Below, piece by piece: positions 7,518 through 15,191 of a stretch of 41,884 nt of DNA; the stretch's first letter is position 1; every line of letters begins with the position of its first letter. This stretch comes from Pseudoflavonifractor sp. 60 (GTDB lineage Bacteria > Bacillota > Clostridia > Oscillospirales > Oscillospiraceae): positions 1 through 41,884 of the forward strand of contig NZ_QWKI01000129.1 of NCBI RefSeq assembly GCF_009911645.1. Reading direction: 5' to 3'. The translations under genes were made by a program, and so were the position numbers. The notes beneath the pieces are model-generated. The model was not told the origin of the DNA. It worked only from the letters and a program-made list of their open reading frames with translations, and searched no databases.

Positions 7518-7997
7518 ATGGCAAAAGAGGAAAAAACCAACGTAATGCGGGTCCTGGAGCAGCACAGCATCCCCTACACCCCCCACACCTACGACCCGGG
7601 GGCGGGACTGGACGGGATCAGTGTGGCGAAGCAGCTGGGGCAGGACCCGGCCTGTGTGTTCAAGACTCTGGTGGCCCGGGGGGCGTCAAAGGGGATCTAC
7701 GTCTTTGATATCCCGGTTGCGGAGACCCTGGACCTGAAAAAGGCGGCTAGGGCGGTGGGGGAAAAATCCATCGCCATGGTGCCCCAAAAGGAGCTGCTGC
7801 CCCTGACGGGCTATGTCCACGGCGGCTGCTCCCCGGTGGGGATGAAAAAGCAGTACCCCACCGTGTTTGACGAGACGGCGGAGCTGTTCGACACCATTAT
7901 GGTCTCCGCGGGGAAAATCGGCTTTCAGGTGGAGCTCTCCCCCGCCGCCCTGCTGGAGCTGGTGGGGGCGTCCACGGCGGATTTGACATCGGGATAG
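7518..7997 (+). CDS. ybaK: Cys-tRNA(Pro)/Cys-tRNA(Cys) deacylase, YbaK/EbsC family
   Basis: This 159-residue YbaK-family editing protein hydrolyses mischarged Cys-tRNA(Pro) in trans to prolyl-tRNA synthetase. Family features include VAKQLGQDPACVFKTLVAR (about 35-53) with the catalytic-type Lys in VFKTLV, YVFDIPVAETLDLKKAARAVGEK, and GYVHGGCSPVGMKKQYPTVFDE (about 97-118). The length is normal. The ATG at 7518 follows AAGGGGAATCAT. The last 73 bases overlap the 3' end of the convergent small gene at 7925, mirroring the uvrB overlap of module 1. Confidence 0.9.
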   Translation: MAKEEKTNVMRVLEQHSIPYTPHTYDPGAGLDGISVAKQLGQDPACVFKTLVARGASKGIYVFDIPVAETLDLKKAARAVGEKSIAMVPQKELLPLTGYVHGGCSPVGMKKQYPTVFDETAELFDTIMVSAGKIGFQVELSPAALLELVGASTADLTSG

Positions 7998-8152
7998 GTG
8001 TCCATTTCCTGGAACTGACTTAATTCCCGGCCCAGGGACAGACCGAAATCAACCCCCATGGCGAAGGCTTGCAGAGCCTCCTCTTTCCGGCTTTCAGGGA
8101 TAGTGTAGTCGCTTTTCAGGATTTGATAGAGAAAATAGATGGTGTTATCCAT
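7925..8152 (-). CDS. Small protein of module 2 (DUF6809-like), convergent with ybaK
   Basis: This 75-residue protein starts MDNTIYFLYQILKS. The central EEALQAFAMGVDFGLSLGREL matches the core of the 89-residue protein at 6315 ([16 protein letters not shown]). About the last 24 residues, beginning near YPDVKSAVDAP, are encoded antisense to the end of ybaK and look like a tail acquired by reading into the neighbour. The start follows GGAGGTCTATAAAT and lies under a strong TTGACG/TATAAT promoter. It is divergent from a third XRE regulator. The function is unknown. The two small proteins are clearly of one type, but their tails are unrelated. Confidence 0.68.
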   Translation of the reverse strand: MDNTIYFLYQILKSDYTIPESRKEEALQAFAMGVDFGLSLGRELSQFQEMDTYPDVKSAVDAPTSSSRAAGESST

Positions 8153-8181
8153 ATTTATAGACCTCCGGCATATGTGATTTA

Positions 8182-8209
8182 ATCTCCATGAATTATTATA
8201 ACATGAGAT
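8182..8209. promoter_or_regulatory. Imperfect inverted repeat, candidate operator of module 2
   Basis: ATCTCCATG (8182-8190) and CATGAGAT (8202-8209) form an imperfect palindrome differing by one missing base. It covers the -10 of the minus-strand promoter and lies just before the XRE gene, the expected place for an autoregulatory XRE operator. Binding is inference. Confidence 0.4.
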
Positions 8210-8223
8210 AAAAGTTCCGTCAA
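8195..8223 (-). promoter_or_regulatory. Sigma-A promoter for the module 2 small gene
   Basis: On the minus strand TTGACG (8218-8223), a 17-base spacer and TATAAT (8195-8200) precede the 75-residue gene by about 40 bases. This is close to full consensus. Confidence 0.72.
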
Positions 8224-8236
8224 TAGGAGAATTAGA

Positions 8237-8470
8237 ATGATGGAAATTAAGATGCCCCTTTTGAGTCAGCGATTAAAATTGCTGCGGAGCGAAAAAAATG
8301 TGACTCAGCAGAATATGGCTGAACTGTTGGGGAAGACCAGCCGTCATTATCAGGATATCGAATCTGGAAAGATCAATATTCCGAGCCTGACCCTAATCAA
8401 GTTAGCAGACTATTTTGGAGTTAGTCTTGATTATTTGGTGGGCCGCAGTGAGGACAGGAGGATGTTATGA
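8237..8470 (+). CDS. XRE-family HTH regulator, module 2
   Basis: This is a 77-residue Cro/C1-type regulator with the HTH at about 10-64 (LKLLRSEKNVTQQNMAELLG, then SRHYQDIESGKINIPS) and the tail DYLVGRSEDRRML. It is related to the two XRE proteins of module 1, and like the first of them it is divergent from a small minus-strand gene. The ribosome site AGGAG lies about 10 bases upstream of the ATG. Its stop overlaps the acetyltransferase start by ATGA, so the two are translated from one message. The low GC relative to the next gene suggests separate ancestry. Confidence 0.87.
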   Translation: MMEIKMPLLSQRLKLLRSEKNVTQQNMAELLGKTSRHYQDIESGKINIPSLTLIKLADYFGVSLDYLVGRSEDRRML

Positions 8471-9012
8471 GCTTGATGAACTGGCCCAGTCCCGCAAGCC
8501 TCCCCGATACCATCCGCCCTGTCCGGGAGGAGGACTTCCCTGCCGTCTATGAGCTGGTGAAGACCGCCTTTCAGACCGCCCGGGTATCCGACGGCACAGA
8601 GCAGGACTTTGTGGAGCAGCTGCGCCGCCGGGAGGGCTTTTCCCTGGAGCTGGCGGCGGAGCGGGAGGGGGCGCTCACCGGGCATGTGATGCTCACCGAG
8701 ACAGAAGTCCCCTGTCCTCCCGGGCAGGACCCCAAGGAATGGAAATTCCTCATGCTGGCCCCCCTGTCGGTGCGGCTGGAGGACCGGGGCCGGGGACTGG
8801 GCGGGGCCCTCATAGGGGCGGCGGTCCAGCGGACAGAGGCCAACGCCATCTTTCTGGTGGGCGACCCGGGCTACTACGGTCGGTACGGCTTTGAGAACGC
8901 GGTGGAGTTTGGCTTCACCAACGCCAGCGGTGTGCCCGACCAGTACCTGCTGGTCCTGCCCCTGGAGTCAACCCTGCGGGACCGGGCTCGGGGTCCGGTA
9001 AATTTGCACTAG
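8467..9012 (+). CDS. GNAT-family N-acetyltransferase (YhbS-like)
   Basis: This is a 181-residue acetyltransferase. The GNAT fold is indicated by IRPVREEDFPAVYELVKTAF at the N terminus, the acetyl-CoA loop motif in RGLGGALIGAAV (about 103-114), and VGDPGYYGRYGFENA near 137-151, which is typical of YhbS-type proteins. The substrate is unknown. The start codon overlaps the XRE gene stop; an AGGAGG site (8457-8462) serves it. A TfoX-type gene follows after 11 bases, so a small operon of XRE, acetyltransferase and TfoX fusion is likely. Confidence 0.85.
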   Translation: MSLMNWPSPASLPDTIRPVREEDFPAVYELVKTAFQTARVSDGTEQDFVEQLRRREGFSLELAAEREGALTGHVMLTETEVPCPPGQDPKEWKFLMLAPLSVRLEDRGRGLGGALIGAAVQRTEANAIFLVGDPGYYGRYGFENAVEFGFTNASGVPDQYLLVLPLESTLRDRARGPVNLH

Positions 9013-9023
9013 GAGGAAGTGAC

Positions 9024-9800
9024 ATGGCAAGCAATCCTGATTTTGTGGCCTACATCTGCGAACAGCTGGAGGGCCTGGGGGCGGTGCGCTCCCGGAAGAT
9101 GTTCGGGGAGTACATGGTCTACCTCAACGACAAGCCGGTGCTGATGATCTGTGACGACCGGCCCATGGTGAAGATGCTGCCCTGCTTGGAAACGCTGCTC
9201 CAGGGCCGTCCCACCCAGCCGCCCTACGAGGGGGCCAAGGACCACTACCTGCTGGACCCCGACGACCGGGAGACTTTGCGGGAGGCGGCCCGGCTGGCGG
9301 AGGAGGTGACCCCTCTGCCCAAGAAGCGGGCCCCGAAGAAGAAGGCCCCGGCGGAGGGTCCGGTACCTTGGGATGTGGCCTGGCCCCAGCAGACCAAGCC
9401 GGAGCTGGAGGATATGGACCGCTGGGTTAACAGCCCGCTGTTTCCCGCCCTCCGGAGCTGGCTGGCGGACACCTACCAGGCGGAGCCCTCGGTGGAGTTC
9501 AGCAAGTGCGCCCTGGACAAGGGCTGGAATGTCAAATATAAAAAGGGGAGCAAGTCCCTGTGTGTCCTCTATATCCGCTCCGGGGGGTTCGCCGCCATGG
9601 TGACCCTGGGGGCTAAGCAGATGGCCGAGCTGGAGGTCCTCCTGCCCACCTTTTCCGACTCCTTCCGCGAGAGGTTTGAAAAGACCCCGCTGTTCAACGG
9701 CGGCAAGTGGCTGACCCTGGACGTGAAGGAGCCCCGGCAGCTGGAGGAGGTCCAGCGGCTGATTCTGATGAAGGCGAAGCCGGTGAAAAAAGAGGCTTGA
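9024..9800 (+). CDS. TfoX N-terminal domain fused to a DUF3788-like domain
   Basis: This is a 258-residue two-domain protein. Residues 1-95 resemble the TfoX N-terminal domain (GAVRSRKMFGEYMVYLNDKP, then a DREDLR-like DRETLREAARLAEE). A Lys/Pro-rich linker (about 96-115) follows, and then a DUF3788-like domain (about 118-255) with FPALRSWLADTY, GWNVKYKKGSKSLCVLYIRSGGF and PLFNGGKWLTLDV. TfoX-N proteins are linked to competence in Proteobacteria, but in Firmicutes the isolated domain has no settled role. DUF3788 is uncharacterised. The ribosome site AGGAGG precedes the ATG. Confidence 0.8.
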   Translation: MASNPDFVAYICEQLEGLGAVRSRKMFGEYMVYLNDKPVLMICDDRPMVKMLPCLETLLQGRPTQPPYEGAKDHYLLDPDDRETLREAARLAEEVTPLPKKRAPKKKAPAEGPVPWDVAWPQQTKPELEDMDRWVNSPLFPALRSWLADTYQAEPSVEFSKCALDKGWNVKYKKGSKSLCVLYIRSGGFAAMVTLGAKQMAELEVLLPTFSDSFRERFEKTPLFNGGKWLTLDVKEPRQLEEVQRLILMKAKPVKKEA

Positions 9801-9851
9801 ATGAGGCTGTAGAGGCGGCCAGCGATTGTCCAGCGGGAGGCGAACATAACA

Positions 9852-10640
9852 ATGGCGTTTATATTCTGGACTTTTCTGCTGCTCCCCGCAATGGCGCTGG
9901 GCCTGTTGCTGGAGGCGATTTTTACACCCATTCTCGGTCCGCTTGAGCCGGTGATTCGGTGGCTGTCCCAGCCGGCGGTGTTTTATACGATTGTCAAGCT
10001 GATTCTGGGCTTCAACATACTGGTGCTGCTCGCCTTTCTGGCCATCCGGCGTCGGATGAAGCGGGCGGGCAGGCTGGCGTGGCCCTATATCGACAGCTTT
10101 CGAGGCTGGAAGCACCTGGGGCTGATCGCGGTGAAGCTGGTCCTGTATCTGGGCCCTCTCTGGGAGGCGGGGGTGATCGCCGTCTGCGCCCTTCTCCTGG
10201 TCATCCAGCCCGTCCACGAGCCTGCCCCCGTTATGCCGCGGCATCCGGAGTTTGACGGCAGCTGGACCGTCACGGAATGCGCGGCGGTGACCCCCTTTTG
10301 TCCCCTGACCCAGGAGGAGCTGGACGCCTGCGTGGGGACCGTCATCACCTATGACACCAGCTACTTTGAAAAGAATGGTACCACATACCGGGAATACAAC
10401 GGTCTGACCGTATGGGACACCTATTATCCTGCTGAGGCCATGGACTACACAACCCTCACAGCGGAGGAGTTTGAGGAACTGTTTGAGCTCTCCGCCGCCG
10501 ATTTGGGCTACGAAAGCTACGCCCTGTCCTACAGCGTCCTGACCCTGGCGGAAGGCGCGGAGCCGGTGCTGGGGCAGGAGATTGTGGGCTGGTGGCTGTA
10601 CTGGCAGGGGGCCTTTTTCCTGGCAGAACCGGTGGAATAG
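9852..10640 (+). CDS. Membrane protein with C-terminal extracytoplasmic domain
   Basis: This is a 262-residue protein of unknown function. About four hydrophobic helices occupy residues 1-120 (a signal-like first helix FIFWTFLLLPAMALGLLL, then near 35-60, 89-103 and 100-120), with a basic loop RRRMKRAGR. From about residue 125 the protein is hydrophilic and acidic (FDGSWTVTE, then a Tyr-rich tail) and probably lies outside the membrane. The helical half is paralogous to the 108-residue protein encoded at 7176. The start at 9852 has GGGAGGCGA at good spacing. uvrA, with its own promoter, follows. Confidence 0.75.
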   Translation: MAFIFWTFLLLPAMALGLLLEAIFTPILGPLEPVIRWLSQPAVFYTIVKLILGFNILVLLAFLAIRRRMKRAGRLAWPYIDSFRGWKHLGLIAVKLVLYLGPLWEAGVIAVCALLLVIQPVHEPAPVMPRHPEFDGSWTVTECAAVTPFCPLTQEELDACVGTVITYDTSYFEKNGTTYREYNGLTVWDTYYPAEAMDYTTLTAEEFEELFELSAADLGYESYALSYSVLTLAEGAEPVLGQEIVGWWLYWQGAFFLAEPVE

Positions 10641-10643
10641 GTC

Positions 10644-10672
10644 TTGACAATAAAAATTCATTCCATTATCCT
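10644..10672 (+). promoter_or_regulatory. Sigma-A promoter of uvrA
   Basis: TTGACA (10644-10649), a 17-base spacer and TATCCT (10667-10672) lie about 55 bases upstream of uvrA. No GAAC-N4-GTTC LexA box is visible here, unlike at uvrB. Confidence 0.7.
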
Positions 10673-10726
10673 AAAGAAAAACCATGACTTCCCGCCCCTG
10701 GCGGAGCAAAAAGGAGAAGCGGCACC

Positions 10727-13552
10727 ATGCACACACACATTACCGTCAAGGGCGCACGGGTCAACAACCTGAAGAATATTGACGTAAAAATCCCCCGGGA
10801 CAAGCTGGTGGTGCTCACCGGCCTGTCAGGCTCCGGGAAGTCCTCCCTGGCCTTTGACACCATCTATGCCGAGGGCCAGCGGCGGTATGTGGAGTCTCTG
10901 TCCTCCTACGCCCGAATGTTCCTGGGCCAGATGGAGAAGCCCGACGTGGACTACATCGACGGCCTGTCCCCGGCCATCTCCATCGACCAGAAGACCACCA
11001 GCAAAAATCCCCGCTCCACCGTGGGCACGGTGACCGAGATTTACGACTACTTGCGCCTGCTGTGGGCCCGGGTGGGGACCCCTCACTGCCCCATCTGCGG
11101 CAAGGAGATCAAGCAGCAGACCATTGACCAGATCATCGACCAGGTGCTGGCCCTGCCCGAGGCGACCCGCATTCAGGTTATGGCCCCCATCATCCGGGGG
11201 AAGAAGGGGGAGCACGCCAAGATCTTTGAGGACGCCCGGAAGTCGGGCTATGTGCGGGTGCGGGCGGACGGCTCTCTCTACGACCTGAGCGAGGAGATCA
11301 AGCTGGACAAGAACAAAAAACACCACATCGAGATCGTGGTGGACCGGCTGGTCATCCGGGACGACATAACCCGCCGGCTTACCGACAGCGTGGAGATCGC
11401 CTCCAACCTGGCGGGGGGGCTGGTGATTATCAATGTGGCGGGGGAGGACCGGGACATTATGTTCTCCCAGAACTACGCCTGCGAGGACTGCGGCGTGTCC
11501 ATTGAGGAGCTCTCCCCCCGGATGTTCTCCTTCAACAATCCCTTCGGCGCCTGCCCCACCTGCACCGGCCTGGGCTCCCAGATGAAGCTGGACCCGGAAC
11601 TGGTCATCCCCAATCAAAACCTGTCCATTGTGGAGGGGGCCATCACCGCCTCCGGGTGGAACAACATCAAGTCGGACGGAATCGCCCGAATGTACTTTGA
11701 CGCCCTGGCGAAGAAGTACAAGTTCAAGCTGAATACCCCGGTGAAGGACCTGCCCAAGGAGATTATGGACGTCATTCTCTACGGCACCAACGGGGAGAAG
11801 CTGACCCTCCACTACGACCAGCCCCGGGGCAAGGGGACCCTGTACCAGCCCTTTGAGGGCATCGTCAACAATCTGGAGCGCCGCTATCGGGAGACCCAGT
11901 CCGACGCCGTGAAGCGGGAGCTGGAGGAGTGTATGTCCCAGTGCCCCTGCCCCACCTGCCAGGGGCGGCGGCTGAAAAAGGAGTCGCTGGCGGTGACGGT
12001 GGGGGGGCTGGATATTGACAGCTTCTGCCGCAAGAGCGTCACCGAGGCCCTGGACTTTGCGGAAAAGCTGGTCCTCAACGAGACCCAGGCCATGATCGCA
12101 GCCCAGATCCTGAAGGAGATCCGCAGCCGCTTGGGCTTTCTCCAGTCGGTGGGGCTGCAATACCTGACCCTCTCCCGGGAGGCGGGGACCCTCTCCGGCG
12201 GCGAGAGCCAGCGCATCCGCCTGGCAACCCAGATCGGCTCCTCTCTGATGGGGGTGCTGTATATTTTGGACGAGCCCTCCATCGGCCTGCACCAGCGGGA
12301 CAACGACAAGCTGCTCCAGACCCTGAAGGAGCTGCGGGACCTGGGCAACACCCTGCTGGTGGTGGAGCACGATGAGGATACCATGCGCGCCGCCGACTAC
12401 ATCATCGATGTGGGCCCCGGCGCGGGGGTCAACGGGGGGACGATTGTGGCCGCCGGGACCCCGGAGGAGGTCATGGACAACCCCGCCTCCATCACCGGGG
12501 ACTACCTCACCGGGCGCAAAAAAATCCCCGTCCCCGTGGAGAGAAAGAAGGGGAGCGGGCGCTATTTAAAGGTATACGGCGCGGCGGAGCACAACCTGCG
12601 CCATGTGGATGTGGAGATTCCCTTGGGTACCTTCACCTGCGTCACCGGGGTTTCGGGGAGCGGAAAGTCCTCCCTGGTCAACGAAATCCTGTACAAAAAG
12701 CTGGGGGCCGACCTGAACCGCACCAAGACCCGGGCGGGAAAGCACGACCGGATTGAGGGGGAGGAGTTTCTGGACAAGGTCATCAACATCGACCAGTCCC
12801 CCATCGGCAGGACCCCTCGATCCAACCCCGCCACCTACACCAATCTGTTCAACGACATCCGGGAGCTGTTCGCCTCAACCCCCGACGCCAAGAGCCGGGG
12901 CTACGGTCCAGGGCGGTTCTCCTTCAACACCCGGGGGGGCCGGTGCGAGGCCTGTACCGGCGACGGCCTGCTGAAAATCGAGATGCACTTCCTCCCCGAT
13001 ATCTACGTCCCCTGCGAGGTGTGCAAGGGCAAGCGGTACAACCGGGAGACCCTGGAGGTACGGTACAAGGGCAAGAACATCTACGAGGTGCTGGAGATGA
13101 CGGTGGACGAGGCTCTGCCCTTCTTCGAGAACCTGCCCAAAATCTACAACCGCCTGAAAACCCTGGAAGAGGTGGGCCTGGGCTACGTGAAGCTGGGCCA
13201 GCCCTCCACCGAGCTGTCCGGCGGCGAGGCCCAGCGGGTCAAGCTGGCCACCGAGCTCAGCAAGCGCTCCACCGGCAAGACCATCTATATCCTGGACGAG
13301 CCCACCACCGGCCTCCACTCCGCCGACGTGCATAAGCTCATTGAGGTGCTCCAGCGGCTGGTGGAGGGGGGCAACACCGTGGTGGTCATCGAGCACAACC
13401 TGGACGTCATTAAAACCGCCGACTATATCATCGACCTGGGCCCCGAGGGGGGCGACGGCGGCGGCCAGGTCGTCTGCACCGGGACGCCCGAGGAGGTGGC
13501 CGCCTGCGCGGGGTCCTATACGGGACAGTACCTGAAGAAGATGCTGGAATGA
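10727..13552 (+). CDS. uvrA: UvrABC system protein A
   Basis: UvrA is the ABC-type damage sensor of nucleotide excision repair; it loads UvrB on lesions. The 941-residue protein has two ATPase cassettes: Walker [10 protein letters not shown] (32-40) and GVSGSGKSS (about 644), with signatures [14 protein letters not shown] (about 487) and [14 protein letters not shown] (about 829). Zinc-binding Cys pairs occur at CEDCG and CPTCTGLG in the first half and CEACTGDG and CEVCKGKRY in the second. The length is normal. The ATG follows AAAGGAG. In many bacteria uvrB and uvrA are adjacent; here 4.4 kb of accessory genes lie between them. Confidence 0.97.
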   Translation: MHTHITVKGARVNNLKNIDVKIPRDKLVVLTGLSGSGKSSLAFDTIYAEGQRRYVESLSSYARMFLGQMEKPDVDYIDGLSPAISIDQKTTSKNPRSTVGTVTEIYDYLRLLWARVGTPHCPICGKEIKQQTIDQIIDQVLALPEATRIQVMAPIIRGKKGEHAKIFEDARKSGYVRVRADGSLYDLSEEIKLDKNKKHHIEIVVDRLVIRDDITRRLTDSVEIASNLAGGLVIINVAGEDRDIMFSQNYACEDCGVSIEELSPRMFSFNNPFGACPTCTGLGSQMKLDPELVIPNQNLSIVEGAITASGWNNIKSDGIARMYFDALAKKYKFKLNTPVKDLPKEIMDVILYGTNGEKLTLHYDQPRGKGTLYQPFEGIVNNLERRYRETQSDAVKRELEECMSQCPCPTCQGRRLKKESLAVTVGGLDIDSFCRKSVTEALDFAEKLVLNETQAMIAAQILKEIRSRLGFLQSVGLQYLTLSREAGTLSGGESQRIRLATQIGSSLMGVLYILDEPSIGLHQRDNDKLLQTLKELRDLGNTLLVVEHDEDTMRAADYIIDVGPGAGVNGGTIVAAGTPEEVMDNPASITGDYLTGRKKIPVPVERKKGSGRYLKVYGAAEHNLRHVDVEIPLGTFTCVTGVSGSGKSSLVNEILYKKLGADLNRTKTRAGKHDRIEGEEFLDKVINIDQSPIGRTPRSNPATYTNLFNDIRELFASTPDAKSRGYGPGRFSFNTRGGRCEACTGDGLLKIEMHFLPDIYVPCEVCKGKRYNRETLEVRYKGKNIYEVLEMTVDEALPFFENLPKIYNRLKTLEEVGLGYVKLGQPSTELSGGEAQRVKLATELSKRSTGKTIYILDEPTTGLHSADVHKLIEVLQRLVEGGNTVVVIEHNLDVIKTADYIIDLGPEGGDGGGQVVCTGTPEEVAACAGSYTGQYLKKMLE

Positions 13553-13556
13553 GGGA

Positions 13557-13901
13557 TTACCGCTCAGCCGAGAGGATTTCTTCGATTTTTGCCCTCAGGA
13601 CAGGAATATCCCGCTCCACAGTATCTCGGACAACTCCCATATCAATACCGGTATAGTCGTGGATGATTAAGTTTCGCATTCCTTTGATCTGCTTCCAAGG
13701 GATGTCCGGGTGCTGTGCTTGCAGTTCGGCGGAGATGCGACCGGACAATTCGCCGATTTGGGCCAGGCTGAAGGCTGTTAGGATCACGGGATTGGAAAAG
13801 GGACCGGGTTCATATTCGGAACGGACCGCCTGATAGTCTATCTCCGATTTGCGGGCCCACTTGACCATTTTTTCCAGAAGGATACGGTCCTTACCGGTCA
13901 T
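13557..13901 (-). CDS. hepT: HepT-like ribonuclease toxin (DUF86)
   Basis: This is a 114-residue HEPN-fold protein, the toxin half of a HepT/MntA module. The catalytic motif R-X4-H-X-Y is intact as R76-NLII-H81-D-Y83. The C-terminal helix ends AKIEEILSAER. The ATG at 13901, with AGGGGTGA ahead of it, is preferred over a TTG six bases upstream. It overlaps the end of the antitoxin gene by 11 bases, and the order antitoxin then toxin is usual. It lies convergent to uvrA with only four bases between stops. HepT toxins cleave RNA and are neutralised by MntA-mediated AMPylation of the Tyr in this motif. Confidence 0.88.
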   Translation of the reverse strand: MTGKDRILLEKMVKWARKSEIDYQAVRSEYEPGPFSNPVILTAFSLAQIGELSGRISAELQAQHPDIPWKQIKGMRNLIIHDYTGIDMGVVRDTVERDIPVLRAKIEEILSAER

Positions 13902-14190
13902 AAACAATCACCCCTGTTTTCTGTATCTCCCGCTCTGCCGCCTGGCCGGGGAGGATATCCTTTTTCTCAAAAAGCTCTACCGGGATGGAGAAGGCCTCCT
14001 GAAGAGCCTCGTAAACGCCCCAAAAGGCAAAATTGTGGGTACAGCCATCCATATCCACCACCAGGTCCAGGTCGCTCTCCTCTCTGGGACAGCCCTTGGC
14101 GTAGGAGCCGAACAGGATTGCTTGTCTGACCGGGGTGGCTGCCAACTGGCGGGCCAAAATCGACTTGATATCGGAAATGGAATAAATCAT
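13891..14190 (-). CDS. mntA: MntA-like minimal nucleotidyltransferase antitoxin
   Basis: This 99-residue nucleotidyltransferase is the cognate antitoxin of the downstream HepT. The NT motif GS-x10-D-x-D is present as G28-S29 through D40-L-D42 in FGSYAKGCPREESDLDLVV. In characterised pairs this enzyme adds AMP units to the toxin Tyr. The ATG at 14190 is chosen over a GTG nine bases upstream, because that GTG lies inside the AAAGGAG ribosome site. It is expressed from a TTGATA/TATAAT promoter. Confidence 0.88.
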   Translation of the reverse strand: MIYSISDIKSILARQLAATPVRQAILFGSYAKGCPREESDLDLVVDMDGCTHNFAFWGVYEALQEAFSIPVELFEKKDILPGQAAEREIQKTGVIVYDR

Positions 14191-14218
14191 ACTAGCCACT
14201 CCTTTCTGCTTGTGTTAT

Positions 14219-14246
14219 ATTATACCATAGAACGCACATATATCAA
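14219..14246 (-). promoter_or_regulatory. Promoter of the mntA-hepT operon
   Basis: On the minus strand TTGATA (14241-14246), a 16-base spacer and TATAAT (14219-14224) stand about 30 bases before mntA. Confidence 0.6.
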
Positions 14247-14270
14247 CGAAAAAATAGCTAGGAGACTTCC

Positions 14271-14768
14271 ATGGAACTCTTTCAATATCTCACCAGCGCT
14301 ACACAGGGAAAAATGCTGCTGACCATGCTGGTGTCCATGATTCCTGTGATCGAGCTGCGGGGCGGGCTGCCCTTCGGGGTAGCGCTGGGGCTGCCCTACT
14401 GGCTGGCCTTTCCGGCGGCGGTGGCGGGCAACCTGCTCCCCGCCCCCTTTATCATCGTCTACATCCGCCGTATCTTTGAGCTGATGCGGAAATATTTCCC
14501 CAGGCTCAACGGTCTGGTGGACCGGCTGGAGAAGAAGGCCCATCTCAAGGGTAAGAAGGTGCAGAAGTACCAGTATCTGGGGCTGTGGCTCTTTGTGGCC
14601 ATTCCGCTGCCCGGGACGGGGGCATGGACCGGCTCACTGGCCGCCGCATTTTTGGGGATGCGGCTGAAAAAGGCCATGCCCGCCGTGGTGCTGGGGGTAC
14701 TTACTGCGGGCTTCATCATGCTGGGGCTGACCCATGTGGGGGTCAATCTGTTTTCGGGGACGGTCTGA
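14271..14768 (+). CDS. COG2426 membrane protein (small multidrug export family)
   Basis: This is a 165-residue integral membrane protein of the PF06695/COG2426 family, annotated as small multidrug export without firm functional proof. It contains the hallmark IPVIELRGGLPFGVALGLPYW (about 24-44), a middle basic region (RLEKKAHLKGKKVQKYQ) and the second conserved block FVAIPLPGTGAWTGSLAAAFLG (about 110-131). The two blocks with conserved ELRGG and PGTGAWTG suggest an inverted-repeat transporter fold. The ATG follows TAGGAGA. It is divergent from the HepT/MntA operon. Confidence 0.85.
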   Translation: MELFQYLTSATQGKMLLTMLVSMIPVIELRGGLPFGVALGLPYWLAFPAAVAGNLLPAPFIIVYIRRIFELMRKYFPRLNGLVDRLEKKAHLKGKKVQKYQYLGLWLFVAIPLPGTGAWTGSLAAAFLGMRLKKAMPAVVLGVLTAGFIMLGLTHVGVNLFSGTV

Positions 14769-14827
14769 GGGCCGGCGGTACACCGAAGAGGCAGATTGTG
14801 CATAGAATACCCCGGAGGTGGTTCTCT

Positions 14828-15157
14828 GTGGGTGTGTTGGATATCCTGCTGGCCCTGGTCAGCGGACTGGGGCTGGCCTTTGTGCTGTGGTGGCTGTTTG
14901 GACTGCTGCTGCGTCCGCTGCCGGCCCGGGCGGCCAGGGTCGTGCTGACCGGGCGGGGCGAGGGAGAAAATCTGGAGCAGCTGGTGCGCTCCTTCGTCTG
15001 GCTGCGGGGACTGGGGCTGCTGCGGTGCCCCATAGTCATTGCCGACGCGGGGCTGACCCCGGCGGGCTGGGAGCTGGCCCTGCGCCTCACCGCCCGGTGG
15101 CCGGAGGTGATCCTGTGGCCGGCATCCGATTTGGGCGACTACATTTCCCGGGTGTGA
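14828..15157 (+). CDS. Small protein with N-terminal membrane helix, unknown function
   Basis: This is a 109-residue protein with a GTG start at 14828, chosen because GGAGG (14814-14818) is nine bases upstream; a second GTG lies six bases later. One strong transmembrane helix (about 3-27) is followed by a soluble segment RVVLTGRGEGENLEQLVRSF, then GLLRCPIVIADAGLTPAGWE. The soluble part has the look of a small alpha/beta domain. I do not recognise a family. It lies between the COG2426 gene and recD2 (34 bases upstream of it) on the same strand, so cotranscription is likely. Confidence 0.7.
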   Translation: MGVLDILLALVSGLGLAFVLWWLFGLLLRPLPARAARVVLTGRGEGENLEQLVRSFVWLRGLGLLRCPIVIADAGLTPAGWELALRLTARWPEVILWPASDLGDYISRV

Positions 15158-15191
15158 CGGACGCCGGGACGACGAAAGGAGGCGGAAGCCC

